A DNA stretch of 64,000 nt from Takakia lepidozioides (lineage: Eukaryota; Streptophyta; Takakiopsida; Takakiales; Takakiaceae), in the NCBI GenBank assembly GCA_030704615.1, contig CM060734.1:32506042-32570041 (forward strand), given 5' to 3'. The position numbers were made by a program, and so were the translations under genes. The notes beneath the pieces were generated by a model. The model was not told the DNA's origin. It did no database searches and saw only the letters and a program-made list of their open reading frames with translations. Position 1 is the first letter of the stretch. Every line of letters begins with the position of its first letter. Positions 23,718-36,200 of the stretch are shown here, in pieces.

Positions 23718-24494
23718 ACTTCATAGGTCCACGGGAAGCTCAAAGACCAAGTATGGACCTCAGGAAAGCAGGATACTCAAAGAAAAGTGGGGTCAACAAG
23801 CAGACCATAAACTACGTACGATCAAAGCTCCCGAGAGATTCTCTGAGGTGGAGAGCATCCTATAGAGATGCCGTCATGCATCTCTAATCTCGTAAGGAAA
23901 CACATTTGGGGAATGGCTGTCTCTAAATATAAGGCAGCAGTCGTGGCCCCGGATTGCGTAGTATAAGAGAGAACAAACTTCATAGGTCCACGGGAAGCTC
24001 AAAGACCAAGTATGGGCCTCAGGAAAGCAGGATACTCAAAGAAAAGTGGGGTCAACAAGCAGACCATAAACTACGTACGATCAAAGCTCCCGAGAGATTC
24101 TCTGAGGTGGAGAGCATCCTATAGAGATGCCGTCATGCATCTCTAATCTCGTAAGGAAACACATTTGGGGAATGGCTGTCTCTAAATATAAGGCAGCAGT
24201 CGTGGCCCCGGATTGCGTAGTATAAGAGAGAACAAACTTCATAGGTCCACGGGAAGCTCAAAGACCAAGTATGGGCCTCAGGAAAGCAGGATACTCAAAG
24301 AAAAGTGGGGTCAACAAGCAGACCATAAACTACGTACGATCAAAGCTCCCGAGAGATTCTCTGAGGTGGAGAGCATCCTATAGAGATGCCGTCATGCATC
24401 TCTAATCTCGTAAGGAAACACATTTGGGGAATGGCTGTCTCTAAATATAAGGCAGCAGTCGTGGCCCCGGATTGCGTAGTATAAGAGAGAACAT
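23718..24494 (+). repeat. Tandem triplication of a 259-bp unit
   Basis: Three head-to-tail units start ACTTCATAGGTCCACGGG at 23718, 23977 and 24236. The only difference I saw is one base near the start of unit 1 (TATGGACCT versus TATGGGCCT). Each unit carries TCTAAATATAAGG (near 23922, 24181 and 24440), which resembles a TATA box, followed 30-50 bp downstream by GTATAAGAGAGAACA. The near identity implies recent or homogenised duplication. There is no recognisable coding sequence inside. Confidence 0.9.
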
Positions 24495-25723
24495 TGAGAG
24501 AGACAAACAACACAATGCGCATATGAGAGACTTCATCTGCTACCGCGCGACTCCATCCCCACCTATATCTTAAAAGCGCAGTCCTCATCTCCACTTCTCG
24601 TAGGCCTAATTCGTTGGGGGGACAGTCCGGGACTGCGTCAACGTCGCTGGGTCAGGTATCTTAGGGAGGGCCCAGGCCCACAGGACATGGGACCCATTTA
24701 GAGATTTTCTCACCTTGGTGCGCACACCAACCCCATTCCTCCGAAGGAAATGCAGCCGTATCAGATATGCAGGCTGTTGTGATAGTTCAAACCTTTGAAG
24801 GTCCTGCACCTTGCCGACAGAAGACGACCTCTGGGTGAGAATCTGCGCCACCATTGCTCTGATTATCCAGCCCAAAAACCCTATTGCTCTCGCTGGGGAA
24901 GGGACTCTTACTTACGCTGGCACCTATACTTTTTCCCGTCACATCGACAAGAGCCCACATCATGGAATGTCCGGGGGGCATCTTCAACAGGCTTCACATG
25001 ATCCGAGACGTATCCCTGGCAGTGCCTTTGAAACATCTTCCTTGCTATTGAGTGACAGCTTCTGTTGAAAGCTTCGTGGCCACACTTCTGCCCCAATCCT
25101 CTGTGATCCGTTTGACTTTGGAATCCTCAATGGAATTATGGCATGGGTCCACCGCTAGCTTGAGATAGCAGCTGAGAGACACCACCATTAATGTCCAGGG
25201 GTATCTATCCACAAGGGCTGAGGTCACCATCTACAATAACTACCCTAGTCTTTGAAACCGGCAGACACTCAACAACTGAGAAGTTCATCTCCAAGGGCTG
25301 CAAGAATGTGTGCATTTCTTGATTTTGGCCCACAACAGGCCCTCAGGATAGATTTGTATCTACATTGGAGGAGTAAGGGCTGTACAAGTAAAACAGTAAG
25401 AAATTGAATAGAAATAAAGTTTTGAAAGCATACATTTTCACCCAACTAAACGGTCAGCTTTTTACCACTGACAGAATGTGTCAGTGGGCCCCAGTTTATA
25501 TGGCCAGTTTTCCTGGATCCCATTTGGATGGCAGATATGGAGGTCTGAGAGGGCAGGTTCTCTAGTGCACTTATCAACAAGATGTAGGACACCCGGGATC
25601 CTGCAAGGAGGGATAGGCAAAGAGTAGAATACAATGATGTGTAAAAGTGGAATGCCTCGTCAAACACACATAGATGCATCCAAATAGGAGGGTCCCACAA
25701 TCCCACAATCCTCGCATCATTTT
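24495..25723. other. Spacer and 3' flank of the ROS3/NOL8-like gene
   Basis: Overlapping short frames on both strands at 24600-25230 have no recognised domain. The part nearest 25723 probably holds the 3' UTR of the minus-strand gene. Confidence 0.4.
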
Positions 25724-28700
25724 TTAACCTCTCCCACCAAGAGGCCCACGTAACTTTCGCATAGTTCGGACAGCAGCTTTGTGTTTGGTCCTGGAATCAG
25801 CTCTAAGCTGTGACTTTGATGCCAGCCACTCCTCTTCAGCAGTGGCTGATTTCATAAACAAGCAGGCCTTGGCATGTGCCTTGGCTTGATCTGATGAGCC
25901 TGATTCAGTTTCCAGAACCCCAGCCTTTTGTACAGTACTGGTGGCAGGTTTAGCTCCCAATGATATACTTGGGCTCAATCCTGAAGAATTCTCCACACGA
26001 GAAGGGAGAGAGGCCCTCCTTTCAATTCCACTGACTCTCTTCTTGGCTGCTATGGGGAAGCTGACCCTTGCCTTATCCACGCTGAACTTTCGAAATGCTC
26101 CTGGTTCATGCGTAGATTTTCCAAAGTTGAATGTCCATGCTGGTTCAGGCTTCTCCTCCGGTTGTTGCTTGTTTTTATCTCCTGTGTCCAAATTCTGGTC
26201 AACCACTGGCAAAATGTTTAGACTTTTTAGTGAGAAGGCTACACGGCCATCTTCCCCCACCAACGATTTCCAGGAAGCCCTCTGAACCCAATTGGCTCCT
26301 TTCTCTGGTTCTTGAGAGCCAACTTTGTCCATCGTAATGCCTACCTCTTCCATCTGCCTGCTTTCTGTACTTTTCCCACCTGGCTCAATTGTGGAAGCAC
26401 CCACCACCTCTGAAGTCTGAGTACTCTTGCCAGACGGAACTGACCCTTCTTGATCATGCTGCACCACTGGTCCAACTTGATCATACTCCACAAGAGATGG
26501 GAGAGAGGCCCTGCTTTGAATTCCACTGACTGGCTTCTTGGCTGCTGTGGGGAAGCCGTCCCTGGCCTTATCCACACTGAACTTCTGAGTTGCTCCTGGT
26601 TCCTGCGTAGATTTTCCAAAGTTGAATGTCCATGCTGGTTCAGGCTTCTCTTCCAATTGTTGCTTGTTTTTACCTCCTCTGTCCAAATGCTGGCCGCCGA
26701 CTGGCAAACTGTTTAGACTTTTTAGCGAGAAGGCTACACGGCTGTTTTCCCCCACCAATGATTTCCAGGAAGCACTCTGAACCCAATTGGCTCCTTTCTC
26801 TGGTTCTTGAGAGCCAACTTTGTCCATCTTAATGCCTCCCTCTTCCATCTGCCTGCTTTCTGTACTCTTCCCACCTGGCTCAATTGTGGAAGCACCCACC
26901 ACCTCTGAAGTCCGAGTACTCTTGCTAGATGGAACTGAACCTTCTTGATCATGCTGCACCACTGGCCCAACTTGTGCATCTTCATTTTCAATTAACTGAA
27001 TTTCTTCACTCCTTTCGGAACCTGACAAGGTCTCCTCCTCACCATCAGATTCAACAACAGTGGCTGCCTGGAACAATTTTTCCCACTTTGCCATAGAATC
27101 TGTGGTTGTCTGTACTGTATTTGGAATATTTCTCCCATCATTGACATCTACCTGCACCAAGGGCGCCTGCGGCTGGAGCACTGGATCATCCACATCCAGT
27201 CCTATCTCCTCAAACACACTGGAGAATTCGCTTTTGGGACTTGGGAAGGGCTCAGCTTGTGTGCCATCTGAACCCATGGCAGCCTGGAACAAGTTCTCCC
27301 ATTTGCTTGCCTGGGGAACACAGCCTGAAGTCCCTGGAATAGGCGAATTTCTTCTGTGTGTCTGCACATCTTTCTGCACTGATGATCCTTGTTCCAAATT
27401 AGGCAGAGGCAATAAATCATCCCCATCCACTGCCATGTCATCGAGTATACCAGAGAAGATTATCTCACTCCAGTTGGTACCCAACAGACTCTCCTCCGCA
27501 CCAGTGCCGTCTACACCAGTGGAGACCTGAAACAATTTCCCCCGTTTGCTCGTCTTTAGGGGTACTGGACTCAAAGCATGTCTTCCAGTCTTTTCATTAT
27601 CCCGTTCCATATTGTGCTTGGATGCCTGATCATCCCCATCCAGTGCTAAATCATCACTTACATTGGAGAAAGGTGCGCCAGTGTCTGAATCACCTTGTCG
27701 CTTGTATGCGGCGTCAAATGAATGCACTTTCCCCTCCACGCTACCAGAAACGAGGGCCTGTTCAGCTTCCTTCCTGGAGAACAATTAGACAAAAATCAGT
27801 ATGCTGCTAGATGTTTGTCGACTAGAAAGCACCATGATCTTGTGTTAAGTAGGAACCACTCCTATGACATACTGGGTTTCCTCTCACTACAATCTACATT
27901 AAGAAGCTTCGAAATGATCAACAATTCCATAACCACAGAAAATGTATGCAAAACCATTATAAAGGCACATGCCTGATGTTGACTTCTTCATCAGGAAACA
28001 ACTTTCTTAAAAGCTGGAGTTGCTTATTCCTCTCTTCAGCAACCACAGCCGCAATGGGATCGACATCCTTGGCCTTACCTGCAACCAGAGAAGCATAGGC
28101 ATATAAAGCAACTCAAAACAACAAGTATAAACAGATGAAGCTGCTGATGAGGCAACCGAATCAAGACCAAACCCTGCACTAAGAATCCAAAAAATTGTCA
28201 CAACAGGCTGGATTGGAGTGCTGCTGTGCTTCATGAATTTGACAAGACTACTCTATTTTCCAGACAGTTTGACTTGCATATGGCTCCATCAGAGCCTCTT
28301 CAATTTACAAGTGAAGTAGTGTGACTCGAGCCATTGTTAAAACCCATGTGTGAATGTAACTTGAAGTTTTCAGCTTACATCTTGGATAGTTGCAGCAAGT
28401 AAAATTAATTAATTCACTTAAAAGAAAACCAGCTACCCCTATTAATCAGCCAACAACAATCGGTATTACTAAAGGTAGTAAAGCGAGCAAATTACCTTCC
28501 GAGTCCTCAAGCTTCTGGCGTTTGGAAGATCTTGGAGGGGAGAGCTCTCTAGTAAGAAGGCACAATGGGAGACTTTCGAAAGCCTGAAAACTGTATTTGT
28601 GTTTGCCTAGCCCCTTAGCTGGCACCAGCTTCACCTACCCACCATCTCCCTAATATGAGATATCTTCAACATAGAACTCATATGCCGGTAAGGTTGTCAT

Positions 28701-29491
28701 GGCTAATTTCAGCAGGAACTGTCGCGGATACTCTCTTCTCTCTGTCTCGCTCTCACACACATCATACATAATCTGTCCATAAAAACCCCAATCGATCAAT
28801 TTTGCATCAGCTTACATAAAGTTACCATGGTTAATGGGTGGGAGGAAAACTACAGCTACCTTATCTATGAAGCTGGTCCCGTAGGAGGAAACAGAGCCAA
28901 TAGGTTGAACCCATGATAACTGAAGTTCAGAGGTGATGCTGTACCTTCTTTGAGTTTGGGATTGCTATCTTCAGTGGCTCTCTTTGTATTGACAACGTCG
29001 TTGGTCCGTTGGGGGGCTTGCCTATGGCACTCCCCAAAAGCGATGCTGCAGAGTCAGCTTGACTTGGATCAGATGAGGCCTTTGCTTGAGCGGCCCACTC
29101 CTGGTGCAACCGATCGAGGTAGTGCTCTTTAGCCTTTTCTACTCGCAGACAACCGCCCTTCCATTTGCACCCATTATACTGCACTGGCCGTCAAATGTTC
29201 CATGCCACATATTTCCATCATGCATCCATTAGCATTGGCTTCCTGGAAAATATGCCGAGTAACCAATACCACAAAGTGCACCTATTTCCGGGCATTGGTT
29301 TGTTTGCAATGAAACCAACTGTCACTCACTCAAACCACCGTTCTCCAGAGGTGCAACTGCGTATTACATAGAAACAAATGCAGTGACCCCTCAAAATGAA
29401 AAGAGAGAGAGAGGTGCCACTTTGGCGGAGGAAGAAAGAGTTTCACTAATGAGACTGGATTGTCGTAAACCCTGGCTTAAAGAGAGAGAGA

Positions 29492-29529
<38 letters not shown>

Positions 29530-29930
29530 AAAACAAACAAACGAGTACTCACCACACTGAAGAGATAGCGCAGGCTTGCTTCCGACGAGGCCTCGAACTC
29601 CACATAAGCAAAGCCTCTATGCGACCCCTCTCCAAACTTGCAAGGAACTATCTGGATTTGGTGAACACATCCCAAGGGCGCAAATCTCTGCTGCAAATCG
29701 CTACTGCTTACAGACGGCCCCAGCCCCCCCACATAGAGCCGTAATCGCACTGTACCTTGACGAATCTCACTTCCGTTCTTGCCACCCTCAGGCTTTCTTG
29801 AGATGTCTGCATCTGTTTCAGCGCCACCCTGCCCACTCCCTGTCTGAGCCTTGCTCTTCCCGTCAGGACCCATCCTTCCACGCTTACTATCTCTCTGCAT
29901 CGTAACAGACCCACAATTCACGAGTGCCAT
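25724..29930 (-). CDS. RRM protein of the ROS3 / nucleolar protein 8 (NOL8) family
   Basis: Predicted 968-aa RNA-binding protein. The minus-strand exons are 29930-29553, 29178-28945, 28634-28496, 28078-27973 and 27773-25724, and all phases agree. Residues about 65-155 form an RRM (RNP2 LYVGGL, RNP1 RGFAYVEF). It continues into the ROS3/NOL8-type extension YNGCKWKGG and EKAKEHYLDRL, then KGLGKHKYSF. The long acidic/Ser-rich C-terminal exon contains SWKSLVGE and VAFSL blocks like those of the family's C-terminus, here twice because of a 165-aa internal duplication. Arabidopsis ROS3 binds small RNA and acts in active DNA demethylation; animal NOL8 is nucleolar. Which role applies here is not known. 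Intron 4 uses a GC donor (CAG|GCATGT). The gene is divergent from the SPAG1/RPAP3-like gene. Confidence 0.85.
25985..26974 (-). repeat. Tandem 495-bp (165-aa) duplication inside the ROS3/NOL8-like gene
   Basis: Two in-frame copies, about 26974-26480 and 26479-25985, each run from VGPVVQHDQEGSVPS through SWKSLVGE and PAWTFNFGKST to RASLPS. The offset was measured between identical landmark sequences at 26941 and 26446. Some substitutions separate the copies, so the event is not brand new. Confidence 0.9.
27971..27972 (-). other. GC splice donor of ROS3/NOL8-like intron 4
   Basis: Exon 4 must end at 27973 to keep frame with the acceptor CTCCAG at 27774; the intron then begins GCATGT. The nearest GT three bases on would lead to a stop in exon 5. 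GC-AG introns are a known minor class spliced by the major spliceosome. Confidence 0.75.
29480..29524. repeat. (GA)n microsatellite in intron 1 of the ROS3/NOL8-like gene
   Basis: About 45 bp of AG dinucleotides with one GGG interruption, just beyond the splice donor of exon 1. Confidence 0.9.
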
Positions 29931-30237
29931 GGAGCTTCTAAAACCCCGACTTCGGACCCCTAAACCCTAACACCGTTGACCACCGGTGTTCAGCGGTGAC
30001 CCTCCTCTAGTCTGCAAAAACCGCTTGCATTCATAGTCTGTTACCTTCCACGGGCTGCATCTGGGCGAAATGCTACCTCCTCAGATGAAGTGAGATTGTG
30101 GGTATTTGAGAAAACGATGTTTCTTCAGTGGGATCCGATGAAGTTTTGACTGGGAAGAGTCTTCTTTTTTTGTGTACTTTCTAATAAGACACCCTCTTTG
30201 TGTATAAGCTTGGTTGCATTATTCGGTTAGGAGCAAG
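29931..30237. promoter_or_regulatory. Shared divergent promoter with telo-box
   Basis: Only 307 bp separate the two divergent start codons. It contains a telo-box AAACCCTAA at 29962-29970, an element common in plant promoters of ribosomal, nucleolar and other growth genes. Next to it is an inverted pair, AACACCG (29969-29975) and CGGTGTT (29984-29990), around a TTGACC W-box core. Both 5' UTRs must also fit here. No TATA box was evident. Confidence 0.6.
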
Positions 30238-33200
30238 ATGATGATGGATTTTACGCGCCCGCAGTCGGGGATTGGAAGGACTCTCTCGGATGACGAGCTT
30301 CAAGAGTTCAATCAAATTACGTAAGTTTTTTTGCCCATTCTTCTGGTGCATTCTGTGATGAATTCCCTGTGTGGAAGCATGGGACGCACATATAATGTAT
30401 TTAGCACTCTGTCATTGCCTTAGCCTGTGGTCCTATCTCTTTGTGTGGTTTGGATAGAAAGGAAAGGAGAGAAGAGTGCGGAGAAAATGAAAGTTTAATA
30501 CTGGTTGAAGTTTAAGAATTGCTCCCATTTTTTCCAGCGGCAGAGGCCGCTCAGACAGTGAATTGGTGAGATTCTTTAGAGTGTGAGTCACCGTACCTTG
30601 CCTGCAGCAGAAACTGCGAATTTGATTGCGTTTCGGTTGGTCGAAAAATTGCAAATCAATGTGAGCTCTTTTGGTCAAGAGTTTGGACCCGTGAGGTCTC
30701 CAGCATTTTTCTAAGACCTCCCCCTTGACATACTGCCAGAGTTGCAACTTGCTCCTTTTTTGTTTCGTACACCGTATTCAATTAGTAAAACGCAATGTTC
30801 TTTACTGTGTCGTAGGTATGACAAAATCCGAGCTATGAAGAGTTTGCCTAAACTTATGCGGCTGGAACAGTACATGCGGTATCCTCTCTCTCTCTCTCTC
30901 TCTCTCTACCTTGGGCTACCGCTATGGGATGTCTGTCACCTTATTACCTTTGTCTGAAACCGGTTGAGGGTAACTAGGATTTAGCTGAATGAATGAATGA
31001 ACCCCTCTCTCTCTCTGTCTCTCTCTCCAGTCTGTTTCTTGCTATAAAGTTAAAAAGTTTCTTTCATTTCCTTGCCACCCATTTGGCATACTGTGTCTTT
31101 GTTAGCTCCACAGTCTTGGCCCATGCTTTATTTGGGCTTTCTGTGGAAATGTACAATTAATTTCTTTGTTTCTTATATTTCTACTTTTCCACTCCCAAGA
31201 CAGATATGGAATAGCTAATAAGTACATCTAACCAGCTTGGCCTGCCTTATTCACTATTGGATGTTCTGGGTGATACATCAATTCCTCCCTAGGCACTTCT
31301 AGTTGGATCATTCATCCCTTCCCTGTAAATGCACCGTGGATTTCCGTGGTACAGAATGGCTGATGAATGCAATTCTCTTCACGGACATGGATGCATTGTC
31401 TGTGAACCGGCAAGCAAAGAGCCAAAGAGGGGTGAGTCATGGGTGCTTGCAATCATGACATGGTGGCATTGTCCCACAGGAGCAGGACAATATCTTTCAG
31501 GATCACAGGGCATATTCACTTGGGTAGTGGCTAACACAGCTGGTAGGAACCACCTGCTGCTGCTAGTAGGAACTGTCTTCCTGAGGTCTTGCCTGGCAAG
31601 GGCAAACATGTGTCGGTGAAGGGGTGAAATCAGGTGCGAATTGTGATTCCTCGTGGCTTCTTGCAGGGAAGAAGGTTTCCCACAAACTGCAGAGCTGGCA
31701 AGGAAAATGGTTGTGGAGCTTGGAGGCAAGGACTCCTGCCCCAATGAATCAGAGCCACAGTAAGTCGTTTCTAGAGATGATGTAAGAGAAACAGCGATGG
31801 TCAAATGTGCTGACTAGATCACGTAACTGTGATTACATGGGTTCCCTAAATGCATATTGGTAACAATTGCATATTTTGGAGGGTAAGGCATCAGCAGGCA
31901 ATTTTCTAGGTCTGTTGGGGTGCTTGCTAGAGGTGAATTTTCGATTTAACTTCCATCTGCTGCTTTGTGCAGATTCGCTGATGTTGATGCAGAGTTTGAT
32001 GCCTTTCTCAAGAATTTTGATTCCTGGCAGGTACCTTTTCTGTCCGTCACACACATCCACATATGCAGAGCTGCATGCACTCTTTTGAACTCTTCTGCTT
32101 GAGAAGGTTCTTGACAAATGTGCTTGTACAGCTGAAGTCTCAGGCTTCATGTGTGCTGAGGACATGAGGAAGTCAAATCATTTGAAGGAGTTATGGTATT
32201 GGATGTGAGCTGGAAATACTTATAATGCAGTGTTTGCTGTGCTTGGTTGTAACTTAGGCAACAGTAAAGGGTGCTGATCACAAATTACGGGACCTCGGGC
32301 TGTCAAAGGAAACTGATGGTTGGCACTCTTCAATTTTCTCGTCGAGATTTTTCTTTCTCAACATTGCGATGTGGTACCGGATTGAAGATAAAGCTTTCTG
32401 AGCAAGAAGTAAAATACATTTGACTTTTTGCTTTTTGTGGCTAATGAAGCAAATTTCTAGGACTATGAGTGCTTTTACATTCGGTTTGATTGCCACTGTC
32501 GCTCACGACGCCATGTGGAATCCTCAGTGCCATAGTCTCTTTCTAGATAGACCTACTCTTTCTGCAAATGCTCTCAATGGCCAGAAATAGTTGTGATACT
32601 ACAGTGGCTTCCAGAATCCCTTGAAATTCAGGTATTACAAGTAGCTTGGCACCACAGAAGGGTTGTATCATTACATGTATGCAATACCCCAGGATTGAGC
32701 ATTCTCTTTTATTTATTCTTTTCTTGCAAGGAGAAGGTGAGACTCCCCAGCCTAACTTTATAATGCAAAATCCTCTCTCTTCTCATGGATGTCATGAGGC
32801 TCCATTCTTTTTTTGATTCTCTCTCTTTCTTCTTTCTCTGAGCTTCTCTTCACAATTCCATCTTCGTGCATCAATTGAGGCCTGGTTATCTACAGCTTTC
32901 TTCGATTGTTATGTGTTCTTGTTCCATGAGTATTTTGGGCTTTCTGGGCTTCCTGATCACCTATTTACTTTGAAGTTTTTACGTATGCCTTCTTCTCTCT
33001 TTCCACAGGTTTTTTAATGCTTCAGGTGGAGCTCATACACTTCTTTCATTCTTCCCCTCATTCCTCCCCTCCTCCTTTGTGAGGAGCATAGTGCAGAATA
33101 TTGTGGCAGGTGGTCCATTGTGGACTTGTCCATAAAAGGTGAATCCGTGTTATTTATTCTGTTTCTCTTCACGGGATTTCTTTCTTTGCAGGACAGGCAT

Positions 33201-36200
33201 TTGAAACTGCCCAGTGTACCTCAGCATTGCACTCTAAAGTCAATGGAACTTTTACTGGTCAGAAAACTAAGAAGGATATACGGAGTGGGCGCGCATACTA
33301 TGAGCAATGGGATAAGTATGCAGTGCAATCTGAAAAGGTAAATATGAGGTTGTCTTTATGGACATGTTCCTGAGTTGGATTCTGATGAGGTGTCTGGTTT
33401 CCGTTTTCTCATCGCTTGTACTGAGGGAATCCTTTAAGATGGGGTGTTGACTGTAGGAACTGGCTGAGGAGGAGAAGGAAGCTAGCCAGCCCAAGCAAGA
33501 GAGCAATGGGGACAAAAAGGGTCACATCAACGCTCCTCGGAAGGAAAACCGTCAGCAAAGGCAATTTTTGTTCATCTCCTGTTCAAGTTCGGTCAGACAA
33601 ATGCTTGCGAAATTAAGTTTCTGTTTGTGCTAATGACCTTTCTAACTGCGAACTGCCTTTACTTTTGATAGTGGTGATCTTGATGGTATGACTCTATCCA
33701 AATCTGTGAAACCTGCTGTGCTTTCTACTAGGATTTGAAATCCATTTGGTCCATGTGTGTGAGCAGGCTGCTGTCTCTCACAAAGTCGAAGTCCATGACT
33801 GAAAGAGAGTGGTTTGCAGAGCGAGAGAGAGAAAAAGGGAATGACCTATTCAAGGTACTTGAAAGGATTGACATGCTAGTTTAAGTGTCTATTGCCGTTT
33901 TCCTGCGAACACTAGCAAGTGTGATTGATTGCCACTCCAAAGTTTTTCTTTTGGGCTTGATGCTGGTTACATGAGTTTGATAGAGTTTACATGTTGGCAG
34001 TGACTGCTAGTGTATCGTCGATGTTAGTTTATGCTTAAGAAACAGCTGTCTAGTCCCTCGTTGTGCCTGTTCTCCTAGACCATGATCCTCAGGGGCCCAT
34101 GGTAGATGTTATAAAGTTTCTTTTTTGGTTCTTTCTGTTGGGCTCGGAGTTTGCAAAAGAATAAACTAGGAGGAGACATGGTCTTCTTCCATCATAGTCA
34201 CTGCAGCTCCTTAACCAAAATGCTCAACTGAATTGCTTACTCAAAAGGTTAAGTGATTCACATATGGTTGTATACACTGGTAAAACCAGTCGTATGAATG
34301 TTAGGGCCATTCTGCTGGTAGTTACTACATATGCAGATCACACCAATGGTACTGGGGAAAGCATGGTTGTTGTTTCCTCAATCACTTTTGTGGGGTTACT
34401 TGCAGGCAAAAGAGTATAGTGCAAGTTTGGATGCCTACACTTTGGCCATTGATCTATTTGCAGGCTCTGCTTTGGCCTTTGGTAACCGGGCTGCTGCTAA
34501 TATCAAGGTTTGCATTCTTCTTGTGGGCTGGACCTTGAAGTGTGCTTTAGCTTACTTGATGTTCGTGGAGTCAAGCAGTTTTGATTCCCTCACTTGCTAG
34601 TTTGGTCACTTCTATTTTTTGAATATAAGTGAACAGGACCAAGAGAGGCAATAGGAGGGAGGTAAACCCCAAGAGATTGGTCAGGTCAGTCTTGGGTTTA
34701 GTTGTTGTGGTCTTAGAAGCAACTACTGCAGGAAATCTCTAGCCACAATTATTGAAAATTTGATGATTATGTGCACTCTCAGTACCATCTAATAAAGAAG
34801 TGGCTGTCACATGGACAACAGTACGGGTTTCTTCATTCATCTGACTTCCTTGTTTCCTGACAGTTGCAGCAGTTCAGTATCAATAGCTCTTCCTTTCCAG
34901 CTAGGAACTATTTCCAGTTCATTAATTCTGCATACGAATGTGGTTTGTACAAACCAGCTCAAACGATGGGATGAGGCACACAAGGACTGCTGCACAGCTC
35001 TTGAACTTGATCCTAACTATGTGAAGGTGATGCATCAACACTGGGAATGCTTAGAGCTCAGGGAAGGCCACAAGCAGGGAGTCTGCAGAATTGGTCATAG
35101 AGCACATGTGGGTTTGGTCAAAGTGAGTAATTGTCTTTGATGTAACAATGAAATTGGCCACCTCAGAAGCAAAAGAATGGATGGTCACGGGTGATTTTCT
35201 CTTGGCAGGCCCTCATGCGCCGTGGTTTAGCCAGCTTGGAGATGGACAAACCTGAAGATGCAATGCAAGGTTCACAAATGGAACAAAACAGTTCACCAGA
35301 CATCTTACTCTTTTTGTTTGTTTGCACATGGTAGCTGTTGTGAAGACACCGTTTTGAAACATGGGCATGGTACTGTCCAGTTTGTGGCTTTCAAAATTGG
35401 TGAAGGTTACATTTTGAGGCTACAGTGCTATCTCCTAGAGATATGACTGGTTTACCATTATACAATGGTATGTATTGGAAAGACCTTAGCATATGTTCAG
35501 AATGTGATGACATATTCCTGACCAGCGAGAATGTTAATCCTGGAGAATTACTTTCTTTAGTTCTTTGTTTTTCTTTTCTTGAGTAGTGAATTCAAGCAGT
35601 TGTTATTTTTCCTGGCAAGGAAGGAGACATACCCCTCAGATTGTCGCTTTACAGATTCCTCGTCCTGAGTGCAAGCCTCCAGCTACGAGGACCTAGGACT
35701 TAGCAGCTTACCAGCATGAGGCACTCAGGGAGTGTTTACACGCTATTCTGTTTTTCTTTGTAGTTCTATTGTGTCCCCATCGTCCTCCCCCTCCCCCTGC
35801 TTCATCCAAAGTAGCTGCAGTGTCTATGCCCATAGGGCAACTGCGAGCAAAGTGCAATGAATACTTCCTCTGCCACACAGACACACATCCACTGCTATGA
35901 CAATTGCATTGTTTCTGGCATTCATGCAGACCTGCAAGCGGCAGTCAAGTTAGACCCAGGCAACCAAGAGGTGATTAGTTTGATACGACTTGCAGAGAAA
36001 GCCTTACAAAAACTCAAGCAGAAGCAGGCGGATGAAGTTTCAAAGTCTGTTGCTGATGAAAGCCCTTGCAATACCACTGACTCGACCTGGTCCATAACTG
36101 GTGCTAAGAGATTGAGAATTGAAGAAGTTGAAGAAATTGTTGAGGTGGAAGAAACAGGAAGCTCTCCTGTAGGGGCTGCCAAATCAGGCCGTCAAGTATA

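Noticed and set aside
26341-27441. Overlapping frames on both strands within 26.3-27.5 kb
   Set aside because: They arise from the repeated, low-complexity coding sequence of the ROS3/NOL8-like exon 5.
33672-33685. Candidate microexon in the SPAG1/RPAP3-like gene
   Set aside because: Its 14-nt length breaks the phase needed by the next exon, whatever donor precedes it.
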